The notes: generated by a model from the letters alone, not told the origin. 64,000 nucleotides of DNA from Erythrocercus mccallii (GCA_013397435.1 VZRG01000268.1:617721-681720); one strand, 5' to 3'; positions 24,801 to 36,855 are shown, counted from the stretch's first letter. A program made the numbers and translations.

Positions 24801-25886
24801 AATAAATCCACTACTGGAAAACTTTAGAAAACTATGGTACCAAAGCTCAGTCTTAAAAGAGTGATAGACTGCTAACAAACTTCAGAGTAGCTGTTTACAT
24901 AACACATCCATTCCTCCCCACTGTACTTTTCAACTAAACCATGTAGTAGGAAGGGTTTAAAAAAAAAAAATCAATGAACTGCTTTGACAGAAAATTGGAA
25001 TCCTGATGAAAGGAAAATTTATTTTGAGCTGTGCCTTTTCCAAGGGAAATGTCAACAACTTTTTAAAAATCAAACAAAAAAGACTTAGAAAGAGTAAACA
25101 AAAATTGAATATGTCATCACGATGCCTTAGTAGGGGTGTAGCTCACATGGGGCTGGTGTCACTGCTCTCTGAGAACCAGGCTCAGCATGGAGACTGACAC
25201 GTGGCAAGTGTGGGACACCACAATTAGACACTGTCTGATCCAAAAGCCAGAGTGCAACTGTGTTCTCCAAACTGTGTGATGTTCTGGAGTATCTCCCGAT
25301 TCAAACATATAAAATTTTCCAGCGTTTGACTTTTAGCACAGAGTTCACTTCTGACTAACCCTAAAATTTGTGTGGGCAAAAAAGCCAGCCATGAGATCAA
25401 ATGCCACTCCTTGAGCTCTACAAGAACAGGTCAGGTCAGGATGGTGTCACTGAAGATGTGGGATGAACATGGTTCACTCTGCTCACTGACTCATTTTAAA
25501 CTGCTGTGCCTTGGGCAGAGATCAGAAATGTTAGCTCACATGCCATTTTATCAAACGAGAAGTAATAAACATCTAGGAAATCCATGTGAATTACCTTCTA
25601 AAATGCATTTCTTATCTGAGAAATTATGCAATTTATACAAATACAAAAGCAATTATACAAAACCAACAATTTTTTTCTGAGAAAACTTACCCTTGTAAAA
25701 AAAAAATTTGCTGTCTAATTCTATCAGCCCAGAAGAAAGAGGAAAAAAAAAGAAACGAAATAGGTTTCTCTTCCAGTTCCCATGACACACAGAGCAATAT
25801 TTCAAACATCAGATGCAGAGTCACAGAAATCTTTTTACTAGGAAGGTTTCTTAAAAATCTAACATCTTTCTTTTATGCATACAGAC
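21861..25886 (-). other. CD109 intron 23
   Basis: 4.0-kb intron inside the thioester domain, immediately downstream of the GCGEQ exon in transcription. It contains the nested palindrome at 24,307-24,409, a TA-rich run near 23,476-23,490 and nothing else recognised. Confidence 0.85.
24307..24409. repeat. Nested palindrome (possible hairpin or MITE relic)
   Basis: Three nested inverted-repeat pairs: perfect 12-bp outer arms AAGTAAATAGAA / TTCTATTTACTT (24,307-24,318 and 24,398-24,409), a 6-bp middle pair GCTAAA / TTTAGC, and perfect 12-bp inner arms GATCATATAGCT / AGCTATATGATC (24,332-24,343 and 24,353-24,364) around a 9-nt loop. Confidence 0.8.
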
Positions 25887-26063
25887 CTTTTCTCATAAAC
25901 GATACCGCTTTTGATCTTATATCCTCTCTCAGCTGCCTGGTTTTAATCAAGTATTGCAAAACATAAACATTTGGAGCAAAATTGATCATATTCTGTTCAC
26001 CACAGCCATGAGGCATCTTAATCAATGATGACAAACCGTTGATTGAAGGCCCAAGTAAATCAC
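25887..26063 (-). CDS. CD109: CD109 exon 23 (thioester domain, GCGEQ)
   Basis: One hundred seventy-seven nt encoding DLLGPSINGLSSLIKMPHGC, then GEQNMINFAPN, then SFMRK. The thioester core GCGEQ (codons 25,993-26,007) is intact: in this family the Cys side chain and Gln form an internal thioester that can bond covalently to targets after proteolysis. GPSINGL and NMINFAPN are the flanking signature. Confidence 0.99.
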
Positions 26064-26772
26064 CTGAAAGATAAAATTCAACCAAAATAAACTAAAGTTT
26101 ACTGCAAATAAATGCATACCTCACATATAAAGGGTGGTATAATCTAAATTGGGAGAAAATATGATATATTAGGAATGTTTCTACTAAACACCACTAAGCA
26201 GACAGAAAAGACACTTCATCTACTGATCAACTTTATGCCCACTGACACAGCTTCCTACAGACCTCTCCAACTACAGAGTATTTCAAACAGTTATCATTAA
26301 AATAAAAACAAAAAACCCAAAACCAAACAAACAAAACCCCACATAACCAAAATCTATTTAATTCAGGAAAATATTTCAATAGTGGTATGTATTTGAAACT
26401 TCATTTATTTCTTCTCTCACCTACAGTTATCAAAGCCTAGGTGTCACAGTAAACAACAATTAGTCAGGTTGTAGGTATCATTCTGCAGATAGCATAATTA
26501 GGACAAAACACTAGCAAACTTTGCAGGACCTTCCTGACCAAAATCCAATCAACTCCCTAACTCTGAAAATACCTTACAAACACCATATTGTCATAAATTA
26601 AACAAATTAAAGGAATTAAACACTCCATCCATAAGGTCTCCCTAACTTTAGCCTAATGCATGATGGTAAATTACTGTGACTTAATGATTCAACCTACATA
26701 TATTGCAGTTAAATAAAAATTAATGCAGTAGTTAATTCCCTAATTATAGAAATTGAGTAAGTTAATTCTTAC

Positions 26773-26917
26773 CAACAGCAGTGACCTGCACTCTCTCACT
26801 GTCACTTACAACATCAGAAGGAAAAGTGAATTCCAAAGTTTTTGACACTGCTTGTCGTTTACTCCTAGTCAAATCCAAAAGGACTGTCTGAGAATATGTC
26901 TGTTCCAATCCTTCAGC
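26773..26917 (-). CDS. CD109: CD109 exon 22 (CUB, first half)
   Basis: Forty-eight codons plus one base from AEGLEQTYSQTVLLDLTRSK to RVQVTAVG. It is the CUB-domain entry linking MG7 to the thioester domain. It includes RSKR followed by Q, which matches the furin consensus R-X-K/R-R. The human sequence as I recall it, TDNRLQS, has none here. Confidence 0.96.
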
Positions 26918-27580
26918 CTATAAAGATAAAGACAGGGATTCTGAGTATCCTTCTATAGTTAATCCTGCCCTGAGTAGAAAGGTTATGCTACTCCCTTGCA
27001 ACCTCAACCATTTTTTGATTCTATCACCTTAAGCTTTTATTGTAGGATGAGATATACAAATGTCTACCATCTTCCACTGAAATGGAGCCTAATATGAATC
27101 AGACTTAGACATCCAAAGCTACGCAAGTCTTTTCAGTGTCTGGTTTACCAGAAAGTTTGGAGGCTAAAATTACACCTGTAGCAAAATACAGAAATGTAAC
27201 CTAAAATAGGCTTTGAATGAAAGCCAGATGTATGGCAAAATTGATTGCACTTATCCAAAACAGTTACCAGGTCCACTCTCCACAGGTTGTCAAATTAACT
27301 GCAGCACCAGGGGCTCAGTGATACACAAATAGCTTTCACTTTGCTTTCAAGAAGCATTGGACAAACTATCTGTAGAAGAACAGACCTATATGTTCATTCC
27401 TGGAAGGGGATCTAAAGAATTTTAAAGGACTTTTAAAAAATTATTTTATATTAAGTGTTTTCTACTTAACACCACCTGACCCCAAACCAACCATACAGAC
27501 TAAGGGGCAGACATTGGTTTGCCGTTTTTCTGCATTATGTTGCCTGTTTTCAGGAACAAGCCAAGGTGCAGACTGTTTAC

Positions 27581-27799
27581 CTTTACTAAAACTTTCTGGA
27601 TAACAGCATCAGAAGCAGCAGATGATATTGCTGTCACTTTGATGGGAATCTCTCCCAGCTGTTTCGGCTTGATTGGGAATTGAACAGTTTTCCCATCTTC
27701 ACTTGGTACAGATATAGATTGTTGATTTGCTGTAGCATTTATTTCATTGGATGTTAGAATAATTTCAAAAGCATCAGTCATATCCAGGATAACAGTAAC
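27581..27799 (-). CDS. CD109: CD109 exon 21 (MG7)
   Basis: Seventy-three codons in phase 0 from VTVILDMTDAFEIILTSNEI to QKVLVK. SNEINATANQ has an NAT sequon. VPSEDGKTV and HLGEIPI-like KQLGEIPIKVTA align closely with human. Confidence 0.97.
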
Positions 27800-28003
27800 C
27801 TGTAAATACAGTCATATTTGCAATACAAAGCGTTAATTTTGAAAAGGTGTTTTCATAAGCTGTCACCTGTTTTGGTACAGAGAAATAGGTATGCCCACTA
27901 AAGAAAATACGTCAGTTCTCACAAAGAAAGACATGGTCTCCACCAGTGATGAAAACCCTGCAATATCTAGTAACATTCAAAGATAAAGAGATTGTTATGT
28001 TAC

Positions 28004-28117
28004 CTCAGCTTCTTCTTTCAAATAATTAAAGATATTCACTTCCAAAATGAACTGCTCTCCTCTGATGACGGAGTACGGAAGGTTCAGGAAAATGAAAAAA
28101 GGCTGAAAAACTTCGAG
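28004..28117 (-). CDS. CD109: CD109 exon 20 (MG7)
   Basis: Thirty-eight codons, LEVFQPFFIFLNLPYSVIRG to NYLKEEAE. FQPFF, LNLPYSVIRGE and FNYL are near-invariant in CD109 and A2M proteins at the start of MG7. Confidence 0.97.
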
Positions 28118-29001
28118 CTGCAAAACAAAATCAGTCATGAACCCTTACAACCAGAGACTAGAAAGAAAATTACTACATATCGTGTCTTCCAATCACTTTT
28201 AAAATCAATGACTGAGCAATGTTTAGTTGTACTCTACAGCTGACAAAACACGTTCCTGCAGGGCTGAAACAGGACTGCTTCTGGTCATTAGCACCCTTAG
28301 AGACACCACCCAGATGAGAGCGTTGCTCACAGCTTTGACAGGGCAGTCCCGACAGAGGCAACTGAATCAGGACTATGAGTCTACCATCTGGCAAGTTTGG
28401 AAGCTGTGATCTGTCCTTAGCTCTCATTAAGGTAACTGAATTGCTTTGAGTACACAAGTAATGGATTAATTAGGTCAGTTGACCTATCTTCATGTCAATA
28501 TACTAGTAAATAAATAACTGACTCAGGCAAATTTTGTAACTCAACAACACCTTACAATGATTTTTTTTTTAATTTAGTAAGATTAATCTTAACAGAAGTT
28601 CTTTAGTTCTACTTCTAAAAATACATACTATATTAATTAAATTAAAACTGCAGGAATATACCAGCAAGCAGTTCCTTTTATCTGTGAACAGAGGGTTTTG
28701 GAAGAAATGTGGGTTCTAAGAAGTCAGTGGTAAGGTCTCATCAAGATGAATGGAATCAAAATTTCCCTGTTTATGAATATTTGTACAATAAGAACGACAT
28801 GATATCCTTTATTATCAAAGTGTCAACTAAATATTCTTTTAATTCAGTTTGCATTTAAAAACATCTTCCAAGTGTTTTCAGTTTCAGAAACAAAAATCCC
28901 TCAGCTTTCTTTTTCTAGCTAGCTACTATTCCAATGCTTTCTCTAAAAAATAAAAGTTGCTTGCTAAAGCTTTCAGTGTCATAAACTTCTTTAGGTATTA
29001 A

Positions 29002-29115
29002 ACATTAGAGAAATTCCGATGAAGACTTTTTTGGCTAGTTCATAGTAAGGTTTTCCCTACATTAGAGAAATTCCGATGAAGACTTTTTTGGCTAGTTCAT
29101 AGTAACGTTTTCCCT
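29002..29115. repeat. 57-bp tandem duplication
   Basis: Two adjacent 57-bp units (29,002-29,058 and 29,059-29,115), each starting ACATTAGAGAAATTCCGATG. I see a single difference, AAGG versus AACG near the end of the unit. It is intronic. Confidence 0.95.
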
Positions 29116-30275
29116 ATGTACCTATTTTCTTTGTCTTTTTTATTTTACTTTTCTTTAAAATTGAAGTTTTACATTCAGGAATATGCCAGTATATTACAAT
29201 AGAATACAACTGAGTAAAATTATTGACACTCTGTGTAGGAGAAGTCAAAATAAAACCATGATGCAAAGCAGTACATAACATAAAGCACACACATATCATT
29301 TAGTTCCTCCATTACATTTTTCATGTCTTTCTTTTACTTGCCTCTTTGTACGGTACTGATTAACATGTTTCAGCCATATGGAACTGTAAACACAACCTAA
29401 ACGTCCCAACAACAGTGAATTACTGAACAGTGCATGGGGGTGATTATAGCTAAATTATTATCTCAACATCTGTTCTACTTGGAGCTCTCACATTTGAGGA
29501 TGAGAGGCTAAGTGTGTATTTCCACACAGTTTTAATCAGAAAACTATTCCTCTTTCTGTCCCAAGCCAAGTGAAAAAAACAAGAATCTGGATTCCAGTCT
29601 CAAAGGAGCCTTAGCCACAAAATCCAGGTTGGGCTCCAAATTCTGTGGTGGAGCTCAGATCAGGATGTTCAAAGCACATGCTCTGTGTCTGATATAGCAG
29701 CCAATTGTGAAATCTGGACATAGATCTCAGTCTGGGTCTCAAAAGTTGCCCCTCCCCAAGAATTTGAGGGCATGAGAACTTAAATGGGTAAGCTGGCTGT
29801 CTTCAGGCTATGCTTACACTAGTCCAGGAATCAAGATGGAAATCTATGGCCCACTGCTACAGTCTCAACTTTTCTAAACCTAGGGTGTGGAAGTGGAGCT
29901 GTCTCTGATAGGAACATAGTTTCTCTAGGGTCTTTACCTAATGAATGGACGGATTATTCTGTCTATGTAAAATACTAGCTAAATGAGATTCAATAATTAA
30001 TTCCTATTTTAAACATGCTAAACAACTCTCTTAGTAGTGGCTTCCCTGAATACAGAGTGATCCTAGGACAACTGCACTTGTATACTAGGAATCTCAGGTA
30101 AGAGATCTAACCTAAAGGCTGCTGAACTTAGCTTACACTGCTAAACTCCTCAAACACTTGGAAGCAAGGAAAGAGCCTCAGAACACAGGAATTTGGGAGC
30201 AACAAGACCCTCACCCCATGGCTACTCAGTGTCCACTCTGCTCCTCAAGCTGTCATCCAAAACTTAGCACCTATC

Positions 30276-30375
30276 ACAGATCACAGAATGGTTGTGTTGG
30301 ACCTCTGGATGACATCTAGTCCAAGCCCCCTGCAACAGGGGTCTTGTATCTGTGTTTGCTCCAGGACTGCTTTTG
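30276..30375 (-). mobile_element. CR1 LINE 3' fragment
   Basis: Antisense CR1 3' end: TCACAGAATGGTTGTGTTGG then ACCTCTGGATGACATCTAGT and CCAAGCCCCCTGCAAC, followed by a diverged CCAGGACTGCTTTTGATA. Similarity fades after about 30,375. Confidence 0.8.
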
Positions 30376-30900
30376 ATAGATAAATTTCGTCTTAAATCAG
30401 CTCTCCTGTTCTCCCTCCTGGGGTAAGCATTAGCCATACGTGTTAGCAGAGCAGCAGACAAATGCTTCTCACATCCCAGCCACATCTTCCCTGCCAGTCT
30501 GTACAAACCTCACTGCATGCATTACCAACTCATGGACTGCTCTCTGGGCAGAGCCAAGAAAACATGAAACACTGCTCCCAAATAGTCATTCCCCCTTTCT
30601 ACATACAAAGATTCTGGAAAGGGCACATCCTGGAAGTACTTTTACAAAAAAACTGGTCCAACAGAAATGGGCATCCAAATATCTGTGTGGAGTCTTAGAT
30701 AATCATATGAGCAGGAAGGGAAGGCAGATACAGTAGCATGTATGGCTTCAATATTGTTGTTTTCTTTACAGTTTGAACACACACAGCCTCTCAATCTCTT
30801 CATTAGTATAAGGAAATGCTGTTGTTAGAACTAAATCAGAGCCCAGTAACAACCTGCAGTGATATCAGCCTTAAAGCAGAGCTCTCTAGTGAGATGGTAC

Positions 30901-31018
30901 CTCCACCGGAGCAGTTGTCACTCCAAGCCCGCTGTTTTCAGAGATCACAAAAGCACTGGCTACCCAAGATGTGATGGTATCAGGTACAATGGCATCCATT
31001 GTGGTTTCTGTGTCAGAT
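30901..31018 (-). CDS. CD109: CD109 exon 19 (MG6 end)
   Basis: One hundred eighteen nt encoding SDTETTMDAIVPDTITSWVA to TTAPVE. VPDTITSW is a superfamily motif and GLGVTTAPVE aligns to human GLGLTTTPVE. Confidence 0.95.
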
Positions 31019-31785
31019 CTGATGGCAGAAGGGGAGAGCAGACTTTCAAAACCATCGATTTACAGACATCAGTAAGTAGACACATATGTTTAAAATACAT
31101 GAAAAAATAAGTCCAAATTCCCAGAAAGAAAAGCTGCCATTATCCAGTTTTCTTTCTCACCATATTAAAAATACATTAAAAATACTGTGATGGGATCAAA
31201 ATTATTTTTAAAATTTAAACTATATTAAATTACATTAATTGAAGGTAATTACACTGGATCACATTACATGTAATCCACTTTTACAGGTCCTTTAAAACAA
31301 TCCCAGATGATGGTTGCTTCCTGAACTTCTCCAATGTAAAAGGATACAAGATTTGTGCTTCACGATACAGGTCAGATTTCACCATCATTTGACAGTTTGA
31401 TCTATTCACTGAATTAGGTGCAGATAGCAATAGATTTCCCTTTCTGGGCTGATCACCATCTTTCATGTACTGTAGAGAAACAGGCTAGGTGTCCCTATCC
31501 ATTATTTCCCCATTTGTAAGAGTTTATTTCTTTTGTCTCCAAGACATTCATCTAACTTCTATTGAAACTCCTAGGCCCTCAGTCAGGCATAATCCTCTCT
31601 TGTGCCATTGTACAACACCTCATTTTTTCCATCTCAAATCTCACTTGTGGCCTCTAGATGGTAGCAGAATATAAATCTACATTTTTAAGCAGTGTTCCTC
31701 AGCACTGGTGCAGAATGCTACTGAAACCTACCAAAAAAAAAAATTGGCAAGTACAAATTGGTTTCCTTTTGCTTCTAATTTATAC

Positions 31786-31921
31786 CTCATTTTAGTGTCA
31801 ATCCAAAGCCAAGTCTCTGGAAAATGTGTCCTCACGTAGAGATTACTGAAATCAGGAGGTCCGTTCTTAGATACCGGCATATCATCACCAAAACCATCCT
31901 CTATAGGTATCATTCCACCAT
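31786..31921 (-). CDS. CD109: CD109 exon 18 (bait region and return to MG6)
   Basis: One hundred thirty-six nt: two bases completing a Tyr codon, then an acidic, poorly conserved bait segment GGMIPIEDGFGDDMPVSK, then the conserved HFPETWLWIDTKM that ends the bait in CD109. The donor is AG|GTATAA. Confidence 0.94.
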
Positions 31922-32440
31922 CTACAAAATAAAAAATACTGTCCTATCTCCAAATATTCATATTTAGAAAACTCAAATAAATACAGTTAAGAAAAGTCAA
32001 ATTAATATATTGTTTGCAGTCTAATCTATAGCTTTGTTACATATGATAAGACTACTCTGGCACACTGGGAACTTTTTTATTTTGAGAATAAAAAAAATTT
32101 CACACAAATTTCTACATGGCCTCTGGGGAGCACTGATGAAACTGGTGTAATTTGGCTACACATGACAAAGCCCTGCAATGTATGTCAACTGGAGCTGCAA
32201 AGAAAACTCCACTCATCCTCAGGCTTTTAAGGGGTAATGTCATTACAGTAAAAAAGGAAAATGTCTGAAATGCTAATCGTATGAAATTTGTATGTCTTGA
32301 ATCTTTGAAATGGTAATGATTTGCAGGGCTGGATGCAACCTGTATGCAGCACAGTAAGAAGACATAATAGGGGCCCTATCCCATGGACCTCCTTCCCCAC
32401 TCAGTAAATGAGATTTGGCTACATTTGTTGTATTACTTAC

Positions 32441-32501
32441 AAAGAAAATGTTCCTTATCCTCCTCAAGAACTGCATCAGTTGATACCCAAAGGCTGCATT
32501 T
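32441..32501 (-). CDS. CD109: CD109 exon 17 (start of bait region)
   Basis: Twenty codons plus one base: KCSLWVSTDAVLEEDKEHFL. CSLWV retains the conserved Cys (human CGLWV). The following residues begin the protease-bait stretch and no longer resemble human. Confidence 0.9.
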
Positions 32502-32944
32502 CTGGATAAAATTTATACAGTATATCTCAATACAGGACATTCAGGACATCAACAGTGCTTATCTATTTTCTTCTTCTCTTCTTTCTTTTTAGGTAAATAA
32601 AGTCATAAATCAAACATAAAACTAAAGCAAATAATATACAGAAACCTAAAAACCTGAGATTATATGAATCTGAATATTGCCATAATGACTGAAAACTTGT
32701 CAGTGAAGACTATATCAAACATAAAGCAACCTGTATTTATGGAAGTATAAATATATTACTTGGTATTCAGAGTATTACATATTGACAAAATTCACAATTC
32801 AAAACTCATATAAACCACCAAAACATTACACTGTCTGTCTATAGTTGCAGAAGTTAAAAAGTTCACTTTTTTCTAGTAAGTGATGTTCAAATCACTAAGC
32901 AGTAAGAAAAACAATAGCCTAGAATTATGAAAAAAAAAAAGTAC

Positions 32945-33019
32945 CTGAAATACACCATAAGAACCTCTGACCAGGGGGAAATACTGCACTGTGCTGTACA
33001 AATTGAGCTCATGGAGGAC
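32945..33019 (-). CDS. CD109: CD109 exon 16 (MG6)
   Basis: Twenty-five codons, VLHELNLYSTVQYFPL to GSYGVFQ. It aligns to human VVHELELYNTGYYLG and FAVFQ. Confidence 0.93.
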
Positions 33020-33758
33020 CTAAGGAAAAAAAAAACAAAATCATCCAAAGACTAAATGCCAACTCACAGTTTTAAGAACTTTCACTGTTGCCAGTTCATA
33101 CCCAGCTGTAGATTGTAGATTGCTTAGCTCTCATGCCAAAGAGAAAATAATCTGTGACAGGATGAAGGGGGTTAGGTTGTAATGGTTTTATGATTAATGG
33201 AAGAGTGACCATGACTGTATACAAGCCTGGAACAGAGCCTACAGCCCATTGATATTTTATGGCACTTAGGCTATGTCCTTTGAGCACTTTAGAAATGACA
33301 TATATTGTAAGCTCTTTCAAACTGTAGATGCAGTAGAGCTTCTGCAAGTAAAGGTAATTTAAACTTATGAATAATTTATTCTGCCCTCCCAAGAAAAGAA
33401 ATTCTCTATATTATTAATTTTAAATAGCACAAAGCACAAAATCATTAGGGGTTTTTTTTCTGACTTCTTTGTCTCTTCTGAAAGAAGAAACTGCCAAGTC
33501 TTAACAATTTATCAAATAAAGAACAATGAAGTATTAATTGCAATTGAAAATTCTGTGCCTATTACCTTTAAAGCCTTACAGTCTCTGCCACTCCTGAGAC
33601 ATGCAAAAGTAAAATGAATTGCATAATTACAGGCTAAAGATCATGCTCAAGGAACATTATGTGTTCAGCATAAAATCTGTAACAAATGTTTCGCATTTCC
33701 ACAAACATACATCTTTCATACACAAAATAATGACAACCTTCTTTTCCCACATACTTAC

Positions 33759-33911
33759 AGATTCTTCTGTTATGTCACTACTTTCTCCCAGAAGCTTTGC
33801 ACTTTTATCCACAACTGAAAGTCCAATTACTGATCCTGGCTCTGTTGTACTGATTTTAAGAGAGACTTTCTCAGCTGGCTTGGCCTTATCTTTGCTCCAA
33901 GAGATTTTAAC
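33759..33911 (-). CDS. CD109: CD109 exon 15 (MG6 start)
   Basis: Fifty-one codons from VKISWSKDKAKPAEKVSL to SSDITEES. P-x-EKVSLKIS and GLSVVDKSAKLL are the MG6 signature that precedes the bait region throughout the family. Confidence 0.96.
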
Positions 33912-34739
33912 CTAGAAAAAAGTGAAACACAGCACTGATTTAAATTCTACAGTGATATTTACAGCTGTTAACAACTCCTGGGAAGTAGGTTTTTTTAGAT
34001 TATTTGGCTATAATTAAGACCCTGAATTTGCTTTTCCTAGAACCTTTGGGATGCTGGAGACCTCTGAGAGTCTTTTTCCTAGGACTTCTTGGATAAATCA
34101 TGATGCAAATGGAGACATTTTTCATGTAGCAGAACAAACAGGCTCTCTACTGATGTCTGGTTTCAAGTGCTAAAGTCTCCAGAGGACAGAAAGAATTTGA
34201 ACCCATCCAGCCTTTGGATGGTCTCACCTATAAAAAGTTATAGTGAGGCTTTTATTTGTACAAAGGACCAAATCTCATCCTGGTAAGTAAGCTGGAAAAA
34301 TCAATTCATTGATGCAACAGGCATTTTCCCACTCTTCAAACTTTTTTGAGTTAAAGAATGGATAGTCACATGAAACACACTGGTCACAATGTGACCACTG
34401 CCTGGCTAGAACAAGGTCTTTATAAACTTTCACAATTCTGCCCTTAGAGCACTTATGATACCTTGTCACTGTATTGGCCAGAGTAATCTTTGGCTCAATT
34501 ATTGGCCAAACCACTAAAAACACAAGGAGATGCAGTGTTTATGTGGAAAACATAAAAGAAATGACTTTCAAACATGCAAAAACTGGATCCTAATTGCACT
34601 GGTCTTTCCAAAGTCTTGCACAAACCTCAGATTAGATCCTCAAGGAAAAGGTTTTTACATTTACAATCCTGAGATCTAAAATATTGTTTAGAAAAAACAG
34701 ACAAAAACATGGTCTCAGACTCAAGTTCAATACAATTAC

Positions 34740-34916
34740 CTTGTCATCCAAAGCTGGCTGGATGGGGACAGTGAGAACATCATTTACAACCACTCCAAGC
34801 TCATCTACATAGAAAACAAGTATAGATATCGAAGGAGCCCAGGAATTTTCTGCTGTTAAATTGAATGTTTTTGTAGACTTTGTGCCAAAAGCCATAATTT
34901 GTTCCTTAGATAATAC
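34740..34916 (-). CDS. CD109: CD109 exon 14 (MG5)
   Basis: Fifty-nine codons in phase 0 from VLSKEQIMAFGTKSTKTF to IQPALDDK. NLTAENSWAP is the conserved MG5 strand, with an NLT sequon, and VFYVDELG aligns to human VYYIEDDG. Confidence 0.96.
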
Positions 34917-36399
34917 CTGAAAAAGAAAAAAAATCAAACATTCAAACTGTTGGTATCCTCAATATGTCATAAGCTCAGCAATTCATTCTACAAGTATCTG
35001 CTAAAGAAGAGTGCTAAGATTATTTTTTTTTATTATTTTTTTAATCTTAGCTAAGATAGCTAAGATTATTTTTTTTTACCAACTGGTAGACCAGTCCTGT
35101 GAAAATGGGCATGGTAGCTGATGTAATATTTAAATAATAGATTTTCTCCTTGTGTTTTAATTCCTGTATCACTATGAACAAGTAAATAATTACAAGTACA
35201 CACATATGGTAAGAGTACATAAAAATAGAACAGCAATAGGGTTGGCTCATGTGGGTTATCTGTAACAGTGAGTTTGGATCAGGCATATAGTTTTAAAAGT
35301 AAACCTCCAAAACACCCCTACTTACACTTTGGTTTGCCTCACAAAGAGTGTGAACTGGAGTGTAGTAATGTGCTCCAGTTAAAAGCAGGCATTCATTTTA
35401 ACAGATCAGGTTAGAGCTAGTTTGAAGCTACCCCAAATACCTGGATTTCAGATCCACAGAATTAATTTTTTCGCTCTAAATTTTTTCCTACTGAATCATA
35501 CACTTACTAATGAAGACAGAGATATGAAGGCCAGTTCCCTGCCTTTGGTTGAATGGACCTGACTTATTTTAAACCTTCTATTTTAGAAAATACATATAAA
35601 TGACCAAATTTTACATGGTTCTCCTAATTCAGTTTACTGTTAAAGTCTGTGAAAGAGAATAATCCTAGTTACCATGGTCACTAAGATGCAGACTGTGAAC
35701 AAGACAGGTATTTGTTAAAGACAGGGTGGAAAACTTATGATGGTTTATATAATAAATCTTTCCAATCCTTCAAGATACAGTAGAACAGCTGAGCAATTAA
35801 GCCACTACCCAAGACATTTATTTTAAAATGTTTCCTATGAATCTCCCTTGTTAACAATGCCCCTCTGTCCACTCAACCATCTGTTTCCCCAGATGGAGGC
35901 AGCTCTTCTCACCCTGTACCCACAGGCTCAGCCTGACAGTCCTGAATCTGCATACAGGCTCCACCAGGCCCCTGCTTCCACCTGCATCTGCAGGACCTGC
36001 TGACAAAGGCACAGTTTGGGCTGCTCCTGGGACATCCTTGTCCCCTCTCCCATTGTAAATGCTCTGCACAGCAAGACACAGTATTGCTCTCACAGTTGTG
36101 CAGATTCTTGTCTCACATCTGCAAGCAGAGATAACCCAACACCCAGATCAGAGAAGCGCTTTTTCCAAAAGTACTTCCTTACAGTGCCAGGGGCACTCCT
36201 CCTATGCAGAATAATAGAGTTCTCTTTCAAAAAGGACCATCCTAGTGGAAAGGAAGTTTTGGGGCCTCCTTTTCGACAAGGCACAACTAAAAAATGCTGA
36301 ATTTCTCAAATGTTTCATTACATTCCACTCACTGGAGTATTTCTCAAGTTGGTAAAAGTCATCTTGGATTGTCCCCCATATGTAAAGCCTTTAACTTAC
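34917..36399 (-). other. CD109 intron 13
   Basis: 1.5-kb intron with a compound palindrome at 35,013-35,068 and a locally GC-richer patch at about 35,850-36,030. No exon or transposon recognised. Confidence 0.8.
35013..35068. repeat. Compound inverted repeat with T tracts
   Basis: GCTAAGATTA (35,013-35,022) is followed by a T-rich spacer, its inverse TAATCTTAGC (35,042-35,051), then AGCTAAGATTA (35,058-35,068) and a second T tract. The central copy can pair with either flanking copy. The pair with the 5-nt spacer AAGAT is a perfect 11-bp stem. Confidence 0.85.
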
Positions 36400-36462
36400 C
36401 AGATAGTGATACTCTCTCACTGGCTTGTTGCTTGCAATGCTCAGCTCAAAAGACTCCCCAGC
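36400..36462 (-). CDS. CD109: CD109 exon 13 (MG5)
   Basis: Twenty-one codons, AGESFELSIASNKPVREYHY plus Leu, between acceptor TTTTCCTAG and donor GTAAGT. It aligns to human GSPFELVVSGNKRLKELSY. Confidence 0.94.
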
Positions 36463-36553
36463 CTAGGAAAAGCACATGATTCACATGGGATGAGTATAGA
36501 AAAAACACAAGTAACTTAGTTTTTATTGTGGCAAGTTTTGTCTCAGACTGTAC

Positions 36554-36655
36554 CTTTATATCCTGGCTCTTTGTTTTAACCTGGAGATAAGTCTGACTGG
36601 GGGAGCTGAACACATCATAAACACCTATGTCAGTCTTACTGCTGAGGAACTCTGC
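36554..36655 (-). CDS. CD109: CD109 exon 12 (MG4/MG5)
   Basis: Thirty-four codons, AEFLSSKTDIGVYDVFSSPS to TKSQDIK. SPSQTYLQVKT aligns to human SPSKTYIQLKT, which opens MG5. Only 91 bp separate it from exon 13. Confidence 0.95.
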
Positions 36656-36855
36656 CTGCAAGACAGTGCAAAAAAACCTCTTAACAAAACAACAAAATCC
36701 GTGATGTTCATATATGTGGTACAGCTTACAAGAGCATGGTAGCCTTAGCAAAAGTCCACTCTATGCTTTGGGTATCTGGGGTTTTTTCCTTTTGATATTG
36801 TGGTGCAATTATTAAATCCCATTTGACAGGATCTCTCATTTCCTTTCCAGCTATA

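Larger units (their letters stand above)
28118..30900 (-). other. CD109 intron 19
   Basis: 2.8-kb intron carrying a 57-bp tandem duplication and a CR1 3' fragment, listed separately. The rest is unremarkable. Confidence 0.85.
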
